5,416 nucleotides of DNA from Chlorobiales bacterium (GCA_022360415.1 JAKSDB010000428.1:1-5416); one strand, 5' to 3'. Shown: positions 1 to 5,416, counted from the stretch's first letter. Numbers and translations are program-made. The notes: generated by a model from the letters alone, not told the origin.

Positions 1-498
1 AAAGATTACGATTGAGTACAGAGGAATATTGAAATCAGGATTAAGCTGAACACCGGGGGAGGTAACAACAAAAAAGAGGATCGCGGCAAAAACCCCAACC
101 AGAAGATCAAAAAGAAATGTTAACCAGTTCGGAACATACGCAATCAGTATGAAGATCATGAAGATTTCCCAGTACAGCCAGAGTTCATGAAAATCATTTT
201 TCAACAAATAAACAGTAAATATAAACGGCAAAACAAAAATCAGCATGAAGTGCCAATAGACAGGAAAATACTCCCCGAAGAAACCTGGATTTTTAAGCTT
301 TACCAACACAAAAAGACAAAATATTGCCGCCATCATACGCAGAACAAAACTCTCGTATGGCAGATGAAATGTGTATTTGAAAAGGAAATAGAAAAAAAAA
401 TGGGCGGGGGCACCCAGAAAAACAGCCGTTAAAACATTGAAACGCGAAATCTGAGTTCCCTCAGCAAATGAGGACTTGATGTAGTTAACAACTCTCAT
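1..498 (-). CDS. CqsS-like sensor kinase, N-terminal membrane domain (partial, runs off left edge)
   Basis: The minus strand is open from an ATG at 496-498 to base 1, giving 166 residues with no stop. The translation begins MRVVNYIKSSFAEGTQ and is a string of hydrophobic segments separated by short loops (about six membrane helices expected, the last cut by the edge). It aligns without gaps to residues 1-166 of the complete hybrid kinase at 2646-4751, with 93 identities by hand count (about 56%). Shared blocks include KNP near residue 69, YFP-YWH near 77-83, LPF near 90 and WLYWEIFMIF at 107-116. The kinase core lies outside the window. The start overlaps the end of the broken oxidoreductase gene by 14 bp, so translation is probably coupled; I see no good Shine-Dalgarno sequence. 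An in-frame ATG at 514-516 would add six residues, but the alignment to the paralogue favours 498. By analogy with CqsS this domain would bind a small hydrophobic signal in the inner membrane; that is inference. Confidence 0.85.
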   Translation of the reverse strand, partial: MRVVNYIKSSFAEGTQISRFNVLTAVFLGAPAHFFFYFLFKYTFHLPYESFVLRMMAAIFCLFVLVKLKNPGFFGEYFPVYWHFMLIFVLPFIFTVYLLKNDFHELWLYWEIFMIFILIAYVPNWLTFLFDLLVGVFAAILFFVVTSPGVQLNPDFNIPLYSIVIF

Positions 499-1284
499 GC
501 TCGGGAGCGATGTCATTCATATATATGAGCTTTTGAACAGCTTCCTCTGCGGACCTGAAACAAGCTTCTATCGAAGCGCCTCTCCAGTAATCACCTGTAA
601 GACCAATGTTACGAAATGGACCGAGAACTTGTTCTATTTTTTGTAAGAGCTTGTAATGATATGATGAATATGCACATAGTCCCGGATCAAGATATCTGTA
701 AACATAGTCCTCTCTCTTATTTCCTTTTACATTAAAATATTCCTCGATAATCTTTTCAGCAATCGATATAAGATTCTCCGAATTTGTTTCAGAAGATATG
801 AGTTTTCTCGCTGCAACACCACTGAATGTATAACGAACAAGGTCCAGATCATTGATACCATAGGCACCCGCATTGCTTAAAAATGAAGAATTATCAAAGA
901 TCATTGCACGCAGATCGCTCTGAAAGATATCGTTCCGATACTTTACAACAGCTACTGCTACAGGATAATACATTACCTTTTCAAGCAGTTTCGATAGCTC
1001 AGGCAGGGAATATTGAAAAAGAGGAACAGCCTCTCTTGCAGGCAACGCAAGCATGATTCTTTTTTAAGCCAGCTCCTCGCTTTTAGTTTTGTTATTCGTT
1101 TATATCTTTTCCCGATATTTTTCCCACCGAAATCTATGAGACGATCGCCAAGAAAGCCGCCACCAATCCTGCCACCTATTGATTCTGCGGCATCATAAAG
1201 ATCAACATCTATATGATGCTGATTGAAATAGTAGGCTGAAGCAATACCGGAAATCCCCCCGCCGATCACAGCGACTCTATGCAT
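485..1284 (-). pseudogene. FAD-dependent amine-oxidase-like oxidoreductase, frameshifted and internally shortened
   Basis: Two overlapping reading frames carry the two ends of one flavoenzyme. The first (973-1284) starts MHRVAVIGGGISGIASAYYF, a Rossmann dinucleotide-binding motif (GGGISG at 8-13), followed by an acidic strand end, a GGRIGG motif near 37-42 and DFGGKNIGKR. The second (485-1054) contains LALPAREAV, the usual strand after the substrate domain, and ends with GLTGDYWRGASIEACFRSAEEA, the C-terminal FAD-binding motif of flavin amine oxidases and protoporphyrinogen-oxidase-like enzymes. The frames would join by gaining one A in the A6 run at 1060-1065, giving about 267 residues. Family members usually have about 400-450, and the piece normally lying between the GGKNIG and LALPA motifs is missing, so an internal deletion is likely as well. 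The gene start overlaps the AfsA-like gene by 19 bp and its end overlaps the next kinase by 14 bp. Its substrate is unknown; context suggests a role in making or modifying the product of the AfsA-like protein. Programmed slippage or a sequencing error could explain the shift, but not the missing middle. Confidence 0.8.
1060..1065 (-). other. A6 homopolymer at the frameshift point of the oxidoreductase
   Basis: On the minus strand the first frame reads CTT AAA AAA GAA TCA. One extra A (or a -1 slip) would lead into AAA AGA ATC ATG CTT GCG, the frame carrying the C-terminal half. The downstream frame has a stop (TAA) immediately before this run, so the change of frame must happen at or just after it. 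The run is preceded by T, so it is not a textbook A AAA AAG slippery heptamer, and I see no clear downstream stimulatory stem. A slip mutation in a homopolymer is the simplest explanation. Confidence 0.6.
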
Positions 1285-2291
1285 GAGACTGACCCCATAG
1301 TCGTTTGTATTGCAGACATTTTCGAATCATATTGCTTTTTGATACGGCTTTGCAGTTTTTCTGTTCTCATCCTGTAATTGACGTATCTGGACTTATCAGG
1401 AAACGCTTTTCCCCTCAACAAGCCACCGGCAGCCAACTTCCCCCACTGAAAAACCTGGCAAATCACAAGAACATCTCCATCTTTATCCCCGGGATCAAAG
1501 GAAAAAGGAGTGTGGGTTCTGATAATAATCGGTGCAGTTAGCTCCAGAAAGTTATAGAATCCAGAATCATAGTTCAGCAATGCTATTGTCCCCTCATCAG
1601 GAAGTTCTCCTGATATGTGGGTAGTGGCAATAGATGCCTGACGCATAGCTTCAAGAACAAGGAGTCCTTGAACATGATCGGAATCATGATCAAAATTGAT
1701 CTCACCTGTCTGATCATACATATTGAAATACAGAAAATCTCCTTTACAGAAATATTCTGATATCATCACGTTTCTATCCTTTTTTTTATGAACATAATGC
1801 TTTCTTAAAGCTTTCGGTACAGAATCATCTTCTTTGATTGCAAGAGGACTATGCATCAGAGATTTTATATCCAGCGGGATTTTGTTCATTAATTTGGCAA
1901 CATCTTTATCAACCTTGTGGCTCCGAACATATTCTTTGGCCTGTATATAAGTAAGCGCTTTAATCTTTTCGTACGTTGATAAGTTGTTATCCTTAAATTT
2001 TTGTGACAGATAGACTTCAACGGAGTCACCAAGAATTCCGATATAAAAGAGAATTTCCTCGTATGAAGAAACTTCGATTTTCTGAGTTCCGGTTCCATCT
2101 TCGGAAAAATCCTCATCCTCGAAAATCAGGGTGTAAGGTTTTCGTTCGGAAACAGGAACATACTTCCTGATCACATTTTGCCTACTCAATCTTTCTCTTT
2201 TTTCAGAATGAGAATCAGTCTCCAAAGGCAAAACTGAAGGCGAACTTTGTATATACGAAACAGATGATCCATCAACTTGATGCTGTAACAT
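1266..2291 (-). CDS. AfsA-like hotdog-domain protein, candidate signal-precursor synthase
   Basis: 341 residues. The C-terminal half (about 160-295) looks like an AfsA-type hotdog domain. It has a lead-in VHKKKDRNVMI at 167-177, then the hallmark DHVQGLLVLEAMRQAS at 205-220, with H206, G209, E214, R217 and Q218 at the conserved positions, and H225 after it. AfsA of Streptomyces joins a beta-ketoacyl chain to dihydroxyacetone phosphate as the first step of gamma-butyrolactone signal synthesis and normally carries two hotdog domains. Here residues 1-155 show no hotdog motif I can recognise: a polar, Ser/Glu/Arg-rich start, then a mixed acidic stretch (FEDEDFSEDGTG at 57-68). The EA-x-RQ pattern argues for AfsA over FabZ-type dehydratases, which share the fold. 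The start is well supported by AAGAGGAG six bases upstream. It is the first gene of a minus-strand operon followed by a flavoenzyme and a CqsS-like kinase. No signal peptide is seen, so it is probably cytoplasmic. The actual substrate is unknown. Confidence 0.75.
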   Translation of the reverse strand: MLQHQVDGSSVSYIQSSPSVLPLETDSHSEKRERLSRQNVIRKYVPVSERKPYTLIFEDEDFSEDGTGTQKIEVSSYEEILFYIGILGDSVEVYLSQKFKDNNLSTYEKIKALTYIQAKEYVRSHKVDKDVAKLMNKIPLDIKSLMHSPLAIKEDDSVPKALRKHYVHKKKDRNVMISEYFCKGDFLYFNMYDQTGEINFDHDSDHVQGLLVLEAMRQASIATTHISGELPDEGTIALLNYDSGFYNFLELTAPIIIRTHTPFSFDPGDKDGDVLVICQVFQWGKLAAGGLLRGKAFPDKSRYVNYRMRTEKLQSRIKKQYDSKMSAIQTTMGSVSCIESL

Positions 2292-2297
2292 ATCTTA

Positions 2298-2305
2298 CTC
2301 CTCTT
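2298..2305 (-). promoter_or_regulatory. Ribosome binding site of the AfsA-like gene
   Basis: The minus strand reads AAGAGGAG, then TAAGAT, then ATG at 2291-2289. This is a near-ideal Shine-Dalgarno match at six-base spacing. It fixes the start codon and marks this gene as the translational head of the operon; the two genes behind it lack sites of this quality and overlap their upstream neighbours. Confidence 0.8.
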
Positions 2306-2408
2306 GAGTTATTGGATTACACAAGGATTGATTTCTGTCTTATTTCTCTACCGGAGTTGGGCTTTCCTGTCGCTGCCTATAACCTATATTTTACTAACTT
2401 ATTGAATA

Positions 2409-2430
2409 ATTTTCACTTTCCAGTGAAAAT
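2409..2430. promoter_or_regulatory. Inverted repeat upstream of the AfsA-like operon, possible operator
   Basis: ATTTTCACT, four bases (TTCC), then AGTGAAAAT: two perfect 9-bp arms. It lies about 120 bp upstream of the AfsA-like start. It has no T-run typical of a terminator and follows no gene end directly, so a protein-binding site near the operon promoter is the likelier reading. The symmetry is certain; the function is inferred. Confidence 0.45.
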
Positions 2431-2457
2431 AGTTTTCCCAAGTGTAACACCACTACG

Positions 2458-2476
2458 CTCTTAAGAGATATCTCTT
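2458..2476. repeat. Overlapping palindromes CTCTTAAGAG and AAGAGATATCTCTT
   Basis: A perfect 10-bp palindrome (2458-2467) shares its right arm with a perfect 14-bp palindrome (2463-2476). The result is three half-sites of CTCTT/AAGAG in alternating orientation. There is no loop, so an RNA hairpin is unlikely; a DNA-binding site is possible. Confidence 0.4.
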
Positions 2477-2588
2477 TACTCTTTTTCCCTTGCTGCCGGA
2501 AACGGAAAAGGGGCACTTTTTACGGTATGAGAGCCAGGATTAGCGTTGAGGTGAGGGAAAAAAGCATAGACACACCATCTGACATGCA

Positions 2589-2615
2589 AAAGGGCACCTC
2601 TAATTGGTGCCCTTT
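2589..2615 (-). terminator. Hairpin terminator of the hybrid kinase gene
   Basis: AAAGGGCACC and GGTGCCCTTT form a perfect 10-bp stem around a seven-base loop. On the minus strand the stem ends in TTTT, starting about 30 bases after the kinase stop codon (2646-2648). The T-run is short, but position and stem strength fit an intrinsic terminator that separates the kinase from the AfsA-like operon downstream. Confidence 0.75.
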
Positions 2616-2645
2616 AAAACACAAAGCGCGGATAACACGAGAGGC

Positions 2646-4751
2646 TCAGGACTTGACCCATTTCTCGATCTTGCTCATCAATACATTACTGTCAACAGGT
2701 TTCAGGAGATAATCATTCATGCCGGCAGCAAGCGCATGCTCGATTTCCTCCTCACCGGATTCACCGCTAAGACCGATAATAGTGACATCCTTATTGCAGA
2801 CAAACCCGTTGTTGCGAATAACGCGGGTTGTCTCGATACCATTGAGCTCGGGCATCTGAATATCCATAAGTATCAGGTCGCAGCTGCCCCGTCTCAGCTT
2901 TTCAATCGCTTTCTTCCCGCTCACTGCCTCGATAATACCAACGTTATGCTTCTCCAGAATGCCCCTGAGGACAAGCCTGTTGAAAGATGAATCATCAACC
3001 AGCATAACATTGATACCGGAAAAATCTTTTTTTTCGATACTGTACTCTCCCTTCAATATCGGAGCAAGAAGATTGATCAGCTCAGGTTCCGCGACCGGCT
3101 TTGAAATAAAGCCCTGCATCCCGACTTTTTCCGTTTTCCCCCGGGCTATGTAGGTAGGAACAGCCGTGTGCCCGATAATGGGAACGCTTTTCGATACGGA
3201 ACCGGCTTTTCCGCACCGTATCGCCTCGGTCGCTTCATATCCGTTCATGACCGGCATGCTCAGGTTCATCAGGACGACGTCATAATGCTTTTTAGACAGC
3301 ATTTCCAATGCCTCCTTCCCATTGCCCGCTTCATCAATTAGAACATGAAACGGATCGAGATAGCGTTTTACAGGTTCCCTGTCGGGAATTTCATCGTCAA
3401 CGAGCAGTATACGTTTGCCCTTGAATACCAAAAGGTAGCGGTTGACCATTGATTCCCTGAACCGGGCCAGCTCATGTTTCCCTACAACAGGAAATTCGAG
3501 AGTAAATTCCGTATACACCCCTTGCACTGAATTACAGGCAATATCCCCACCAAAAGCCTTCATTACTCTTTTGCAGTAGGCGAGGCCAAGACCTGTCCCT
3601 CCTTTTTTACCCGAAGTAAAAAAAGCATCGAAAAGTCTGCCAAGATTTTCCGCCGGAATACCCGGTCCGGTATCCTTTACAAACACTTTGTTGAATGAAG
3701 CGCCTTTTTCCAGCCGGACGGTGATATGCGCTTCGGGGTGGTTTTTAATAAAGTAAAACGCATTCATAATCAGATTGAACATGACAAAAACATATCTGGT
3801 CTCGTCTGCCTTGATGAGAAAATCCTCCTCGCATTCAAGAGTAAGTTTCCGGCGTTCAGGATCTGATTCATAGCCATATTCATCAATAGCCTTTCTTGTA
3901 ATTCCTTCCGCTGATAAATAGGTAAAACCGCTCTTTTCAATAGGCTTGTTTTTTACCTCATCGAGAATCATATCGATAACCTGTCCCCCACGGGTAACGG
4001 CCATCTGACCCTGGGCAACCCTGAGATAGATGTTGTCCAGACCCTGAGCTGTAATGAATTCGTAAACCTTGTCGGCGTGATACATCGGCAGTTCGTCCAG
4101 GATACTCTCGAAACTGAATTTCACCTGTCCAAGCGGGTTTCGCATCTCGTGAGCAATACTTCCTGCAAGAGCCTGGAGAGCGGTATTTTTCTCCTGCGCC
4201 ACAATTCCCTTCCTGTTACTGTAGCTGAACACATAGCCTGCAACAATGGAAAACACAACGAGAAGCACGTAAGGCGGGATGTCGAACTGTGGATCGAGAA
4301 CGACAAAAGGCGGGGTCAGATAGAAAAATGCGATCGCCGCGACAACACCTATGAACAAATCGAAAAGAAACATCAACAGGTTCGGCACAAAAGCAATTGT
4401 CACAAAAATCATGAATATCTCCCAGTATAGCCAGGCTTCATGAAAATTGTTTTTAAGCACCATAAGCGTGAGAATAAACGGCAGCACAATAATAATGGTC
4501 AAGTGCCAGTAAATCGGGAAATACTTGCCGAGAAAATCAGGGTTTTTCACCTTGAACAGACAGCCGAGGCACAAGGCAACCGCAATCAAACGAAGCACAA
4601 GGCTATCATACTCCATGTGAAAGAAATATTTGTAAGCGATAAAAAACAACAGGTGAGTCGGTGCCCCCAGGAAAGCGGCCGCACGAAGGTTAAATTTCGA
4701 GAACTGCGTGCCCCGCTGAAACGATGAATGAACAAAATCAGGTATCTTCAC
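2646..4751 (-). CDS. CqsS-like hybrid sensor histidine kinase with two receiver domains
   Basis: 701 residues, GTG start. Residues about 20-178 form roughly six membrane helices with little outside the membrane. The kinase core follows: H-box SIAHEMRNPLGQVKF with phosphorylatable H201, N-box FNLIMNAFYFI (N326, N330), DTGPGIP at 360-366, FDAFFTS, and GGTGLGL at 384-390. A first receiver (about 446-567) has D452/D453, T529 and K551, but N496 replaces the phosphoacceptor Asp. A second receiver (about 580-700) is complete: D586/D587, D630 in LILMDIQMP, S662 and K684. As I recall Vibrio CqsS, similarity runs through the membrane domain, FNL--NAFYF, MKAFGG and the end GMNDYLLKP. CqsS senses alpha-hydroxyketone autoinducers and feeds a phosphorelay; the ligand and downstream partner here are unknown, and no phosphotransfer protein is in the window. 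It is transcribed alone, divergent from hemB, and ends in a hairpin terminator. The start is supported by AGGGAGG six bases upstream and by alignment to the paralogue at 1-498. Confidence 0.92.
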   Translation of the reverse strand: MKIPDFVHSSFQRGTQFSKFNLRAAAFLGAPTHLLFFIAYKYFFHMEYDSLVLRLIAVALCLGCLFKVKNPDFLGKYFPIYWHLTIIIVLPFILTLMVLKNNFHEAWLYWEIFMIFVTIAFVPNLLMFLFDLFIGVVAAIAFFYLTPPFVVLDPQFDIPPYVLLVVFSIVAGYVFSYSNRKGIVAQEKNTALQALAGSIAHEMRNPLGQVKFSFESILDELPMYHADKVYEFITAQGLDNIYLRVAQGQMAVTRGGQVIDMILDEVKNKPIEKSGFTYLSAEGITRKAIDEYGYESDPERRKLTLECEEDFLIKADETRYVFVMFNLIMNAFYFIKNHPEAHITVRLEKGASFNKVFVKDTGPGIPAENLGRLFDAFFTSGKKGGTGLGLAYCKRVMKAFGGDIACNSVQGVYTEFTLEFPVVGKHELARFRESMVNRYLLVFKGKRILLVDDEIPDREPVKRYLDPFHVLIDEAGNGKEALEMLSKKHYDVVLMNLSMPVMNGYEATEAIRCGKAGSVSKSVPIIGHTAVPTYIARGKTEKVGMQGFISKPVAEPELINLLAPILKGEYSIEKKDFSGINVMLVDDSSFNRLVLRGILEKHNVGIIEAVSGKKAIEKLRRGSCDLILMDIQMPELNGIETTRVIRNNGFVCNKDVTIIGLSGESGEEEIEHALAAGMNDYLLKPVDSNVLMSKIEKWVKS
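3264..3266 (-). other. Asn codon at the phosphoacceptor position of the first receiver domain (N496)
   Basis: The codon is AAC in the context DVVLMNLSMPVMNG, where active receivers have Asp (compare LILMDIQMP in the second receiver of the same protein). One base change from GAC would produce it. The flanking acidic pair, Thr and Lys are kept, so the domain probably folds but cannot be phosphorylated in the usual way. Confidence 0.8.
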
Positions 4752-4757
4752 AGTGCA

Positions 4758-4764
4758 CCTCCCT
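4758..4764 (-). promoter_or_regulatory. Ribosome binding site of the hybrid kinase, supports the GTG start
   Basis: The minus strand reads AGGGAGG, six bases (TGCACT), then GTG AAG ATA CCT. The strong Shine-Dalgarno match decides for the GTG at 4749-4751; no in-frame ATG in this position offers an alternative. Confidence 0.75.
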
Positions 4765-4833
4765 GCGGCTGCCCATGACGATATGCACGTACTTCAAGAG
4801 AGTATTCGGTGAAACGAAGAACAGGCACAATGC

Positions 4834-4849
4834 GGCAACATATGTTACC
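4834..4849. promoter_or_regulatory. Operator-like palindrome upstream of the hybrid kinase
   Basis: GGCAACATATGTTACC: a perfect 10-bp core AACATATGTT flanked by GG/CC with one mismatched pair. It lies about 83-98 bp upstream of the kinase start codon and downstream of the divergent region's -10-like sequence. Its position suits a regulator site for the kinase gene, but the binding protein is unknown. Confidence 0.35.
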
Positions 4850-4873
4850 TGTCTCAATGGCAGAGATGTGACT

Positions 4874-4902
4874 TTGCGTCTTGAATATCGATGGCATATA
4901 AT
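4874..4902 (+). promoter_or_regulatory. Candidate sigma-70-type promoter toward hemB
   Basis: TTGCGT at 4874-4879, a 17-base spacer, and a perfect TATAAT at 4897-4902. The -35 box is weak (three of six). Transcription would begin near 4909 and leave a leader of about 277 nt before the hemB start. A promoter closer to hemB is not evident by eye. Confidence 0.4.
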
Positions 4903-5185
4903 ATACTCTGGGAGTGGGGGAAATACAGGCACACTCAATCCATCCAAAAATAAAAAAAACGCATCAAGTTTCAATGTGCCCGCACCTTCTTTTTGTATCG
5001 AGAAAAAAAATACCTGTGTACCGGTCGTACTTGAAACGCAATGAGTTGCATGCTGATTGGGATTGTGAGAGCAATGCGCACAGCGCACCGTCTGTTTCAT
5101 CAGGTATTTTTTCCACACAATGCTTCCCGATGTGAGCAGTTTTTCTTATTTTTGGCTTTTCAGAAAACAAAATCAATCCAGCAAC

Positions 5186-5416
5186 ATGAGCCAGACAGAT
5201 TTACTGAATATTGTTCATCGACCGAGAAGACTTCGCAGAACTCCCGCTATCAGAAATCTGGTGCAGGAGAACATGCTTTCCAAAAGTGACCTTGTCTTTC
5301 CTTTATTTGTCTGCCCTGGCACAAACGTGGTAGAAGAGGTTCCCTCAATGCCCAACAGTTTCCGCTATTCCGTTGACAACGCTGTAAAAGAATGCAAGGA
5401 GCTCTGGGATCTTGGC
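5186..5416 (+). CDS. hemB: Delta-aminolevulinic acid dehydratase (porphobilinogen synthase), N-terminal part, runs off right edge
   Basis: 77 residues from an ATG at 5186-5188, open to the last base. HemB condenses two 5-aminolevulinate molecules to porphobilinogen in the cytoplasm, the step that feeds heme, bacteriochlorophyll and cobalamin. The N-terminal signature is clear: HRPRRLRRTPAIRNLVQEN, then DLVFPLFVCPG and VPSMPNSFRYSVD, matching the usual arm and first strand of the barrel (RPRRLR, PLFV--G, SMPG--R). The active-site lysines and metal site lie beyond the window; the usual length is about 325 residues. The start matches where Chlorobium HemB begins as I recall it (MSQ-DLLNIVHRPRR). 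There is no obvious Shine-Dalgarno sequence before it, in contrast to the kinase and AfsA-like genes. It is divergent from the kinase gene and probably regulated separately. Confidence 0.95.
   Translation, partial: MSQTDLLNIVHRPRRLRRTPAIRNLVQENMLSKSDLVFPLFVCPGTNVVEEVPSMPNSFRYSVDNAVKECKELWDLG

Larger units (their letters stand above)
2292..2645. other. Intergenic region between the kinase terminator and the AfsA-like operon
   Basis: This 354-bp stretch holds, from the kinase side, a hairpin terminator (2589-2615), about 110 bases with no clear feature, overlapping palindromes at 2458-2476, an inverted repeat at 2409-2430, an AT-rich stretch (about 2380-2410) where a promoter for the minus-strand operon would be expected, and the ribosome binding site. 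I could not find a convincing -35/-10 pair. Short open frames here look like chance, with no family resemblance. Confidence 0.6.
4752..5185. other. Divergent intergenic region between the hybrid kinase and hemB
   Basis: 434 bp without a supported gene. It contains the kinase ribosome binding site, an imperfect palindrome at 4834-4849, a candidate promoter toward hemB at 4874-4902, an A-rich tract (about 4945-4960), a second A-run (5002-5010), and a short inverted repeat TGCGC-ACA-GCGCA at 5075-5087. I recognise no tRNA, riboswitch or known small RNA. Open frames on both strands here have no family resemblance and lack ribosome binding sites. Confidence 0.55.

Noticed and set aside
187..432. 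Plus-strand open frame of 81 codons
   Set aside because: It is the antisense of the CqsS-like membrane domain; a matching shadow occurs at 4440-4727 opposite the paralogue, which explains their similarity.
485..1284. Reading the flavoenzyme as a heme-pathway protoporphyrinogen oxidase because hemB is nearby
   Set aside because: hemB is on the other strand about 4 kb away, behind an unrelated kinase gene; the flavoenzyme overlaps the AfsA-like gene and belongs with that operon. Superfamily likeness alone does not fix the substrate.
2411..2429. Inverted repeat considered as a terminator
   Set aside because: No gene ends just before it on either strand and there is no proper T-run after the stem.
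2527..2990. Plus-strand open frames over the terminator and the end of the kinase gene
   Set aside because: They run opposite well-supported coding sequence and through a hairpin terminator, with no family resemblance.
5107..5115. DnaA-box-like TTTTCCACA
   Set aside because: A single imperfect match without neighbouring boxes or an AT-rich unwinding array does not support an origin.
4738..5118. Minus-strand open frame of 126 codons with several Cys and His near its start
   Set aside because: No recognisable domain and no ribosome binding site; it overlaps the kinase start, its Shine-Dalgarno sequence and the divergent promoter region. The Cys/His spacing is not a known zinc motif.
5041..5289. 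Plus-strand open frame overlapping the start of hemB
   Set aside because: It lies in a different frame from the clear HemB translation and has no recognisable features.
1..5416. CRISPR arrays, insertion sequences, tRNA or rRNA genes
   Set aside because: No regularly spaced repeats, transposase motifs, terminal inverted repeats or cloverleaf/rRNA sequences were seen.

Overview
The window most likely comes from a green sulfur bacterium (Chlorobiaceae). The main support is the hemB start at the right edge: its N-terminal 77 residues look like Chlorobium/Prosthecochloris-type porphobilinogen synthase as I remember it. No database search was possible, so the taxonomic call is moderate.

Layout, left to right. 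(1) 1-498, minus: the first 166 residues of a membrane sensor kinase that runs off the left edge. (2) 485-1284, minus: a broken FAD-dependent amine-oxidase-like gene with a frameshift at a run of six A and an apparent loss of its middle third. (3) 1266-2291, minus: a protein with an AfsA-like hotdog domain. These three genes overlap end to end (19 bp and 14 bp) and read as one operon, starting from a strong ribosome binding site at about 2300. (4) 2292-2645: a 354-bp intergenic stretch with a terminator for the kinase to its right and a cluster of palindromes. (5) 2646-4751, minus: a complete 701-residue hybrid histidine kinase, GTG start. (6) 4752-5185: a 434-bp divergent intergenic region with a candidate promoter facing hemB and an operator-like palindrome. 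(7) 5186-5416, plus: the start of hemB.

The two kinases are paralogues. Their membrane domains align without gaps over 166 residues, with 93 identities by hand count. Both resemble CqsS, the Vibrio quorum-sensing receptor for alpha-hydroxyketones: six membrane helices, then a kinase core and receiver output. The gene that heads the operon of the second kinase belongs to the family that makes butyrolactone signals in Streptomyces. The region can therefore be read as a candidate cell-cell signalling locus: an AfsA-like signal synthase, an accessory flavoenzyme that is damaged in this strain, and two CqsS-like membrane receptors. The linkage and families are visible in sequence; the signalling role is inference.

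The operon at 1-2291 is visibly more AT-rich than the intact kinase gene (sampled lines about 28-40% versus 48% G+C), which suggests accessory or acquired DNA next to the conserved hemB gene.
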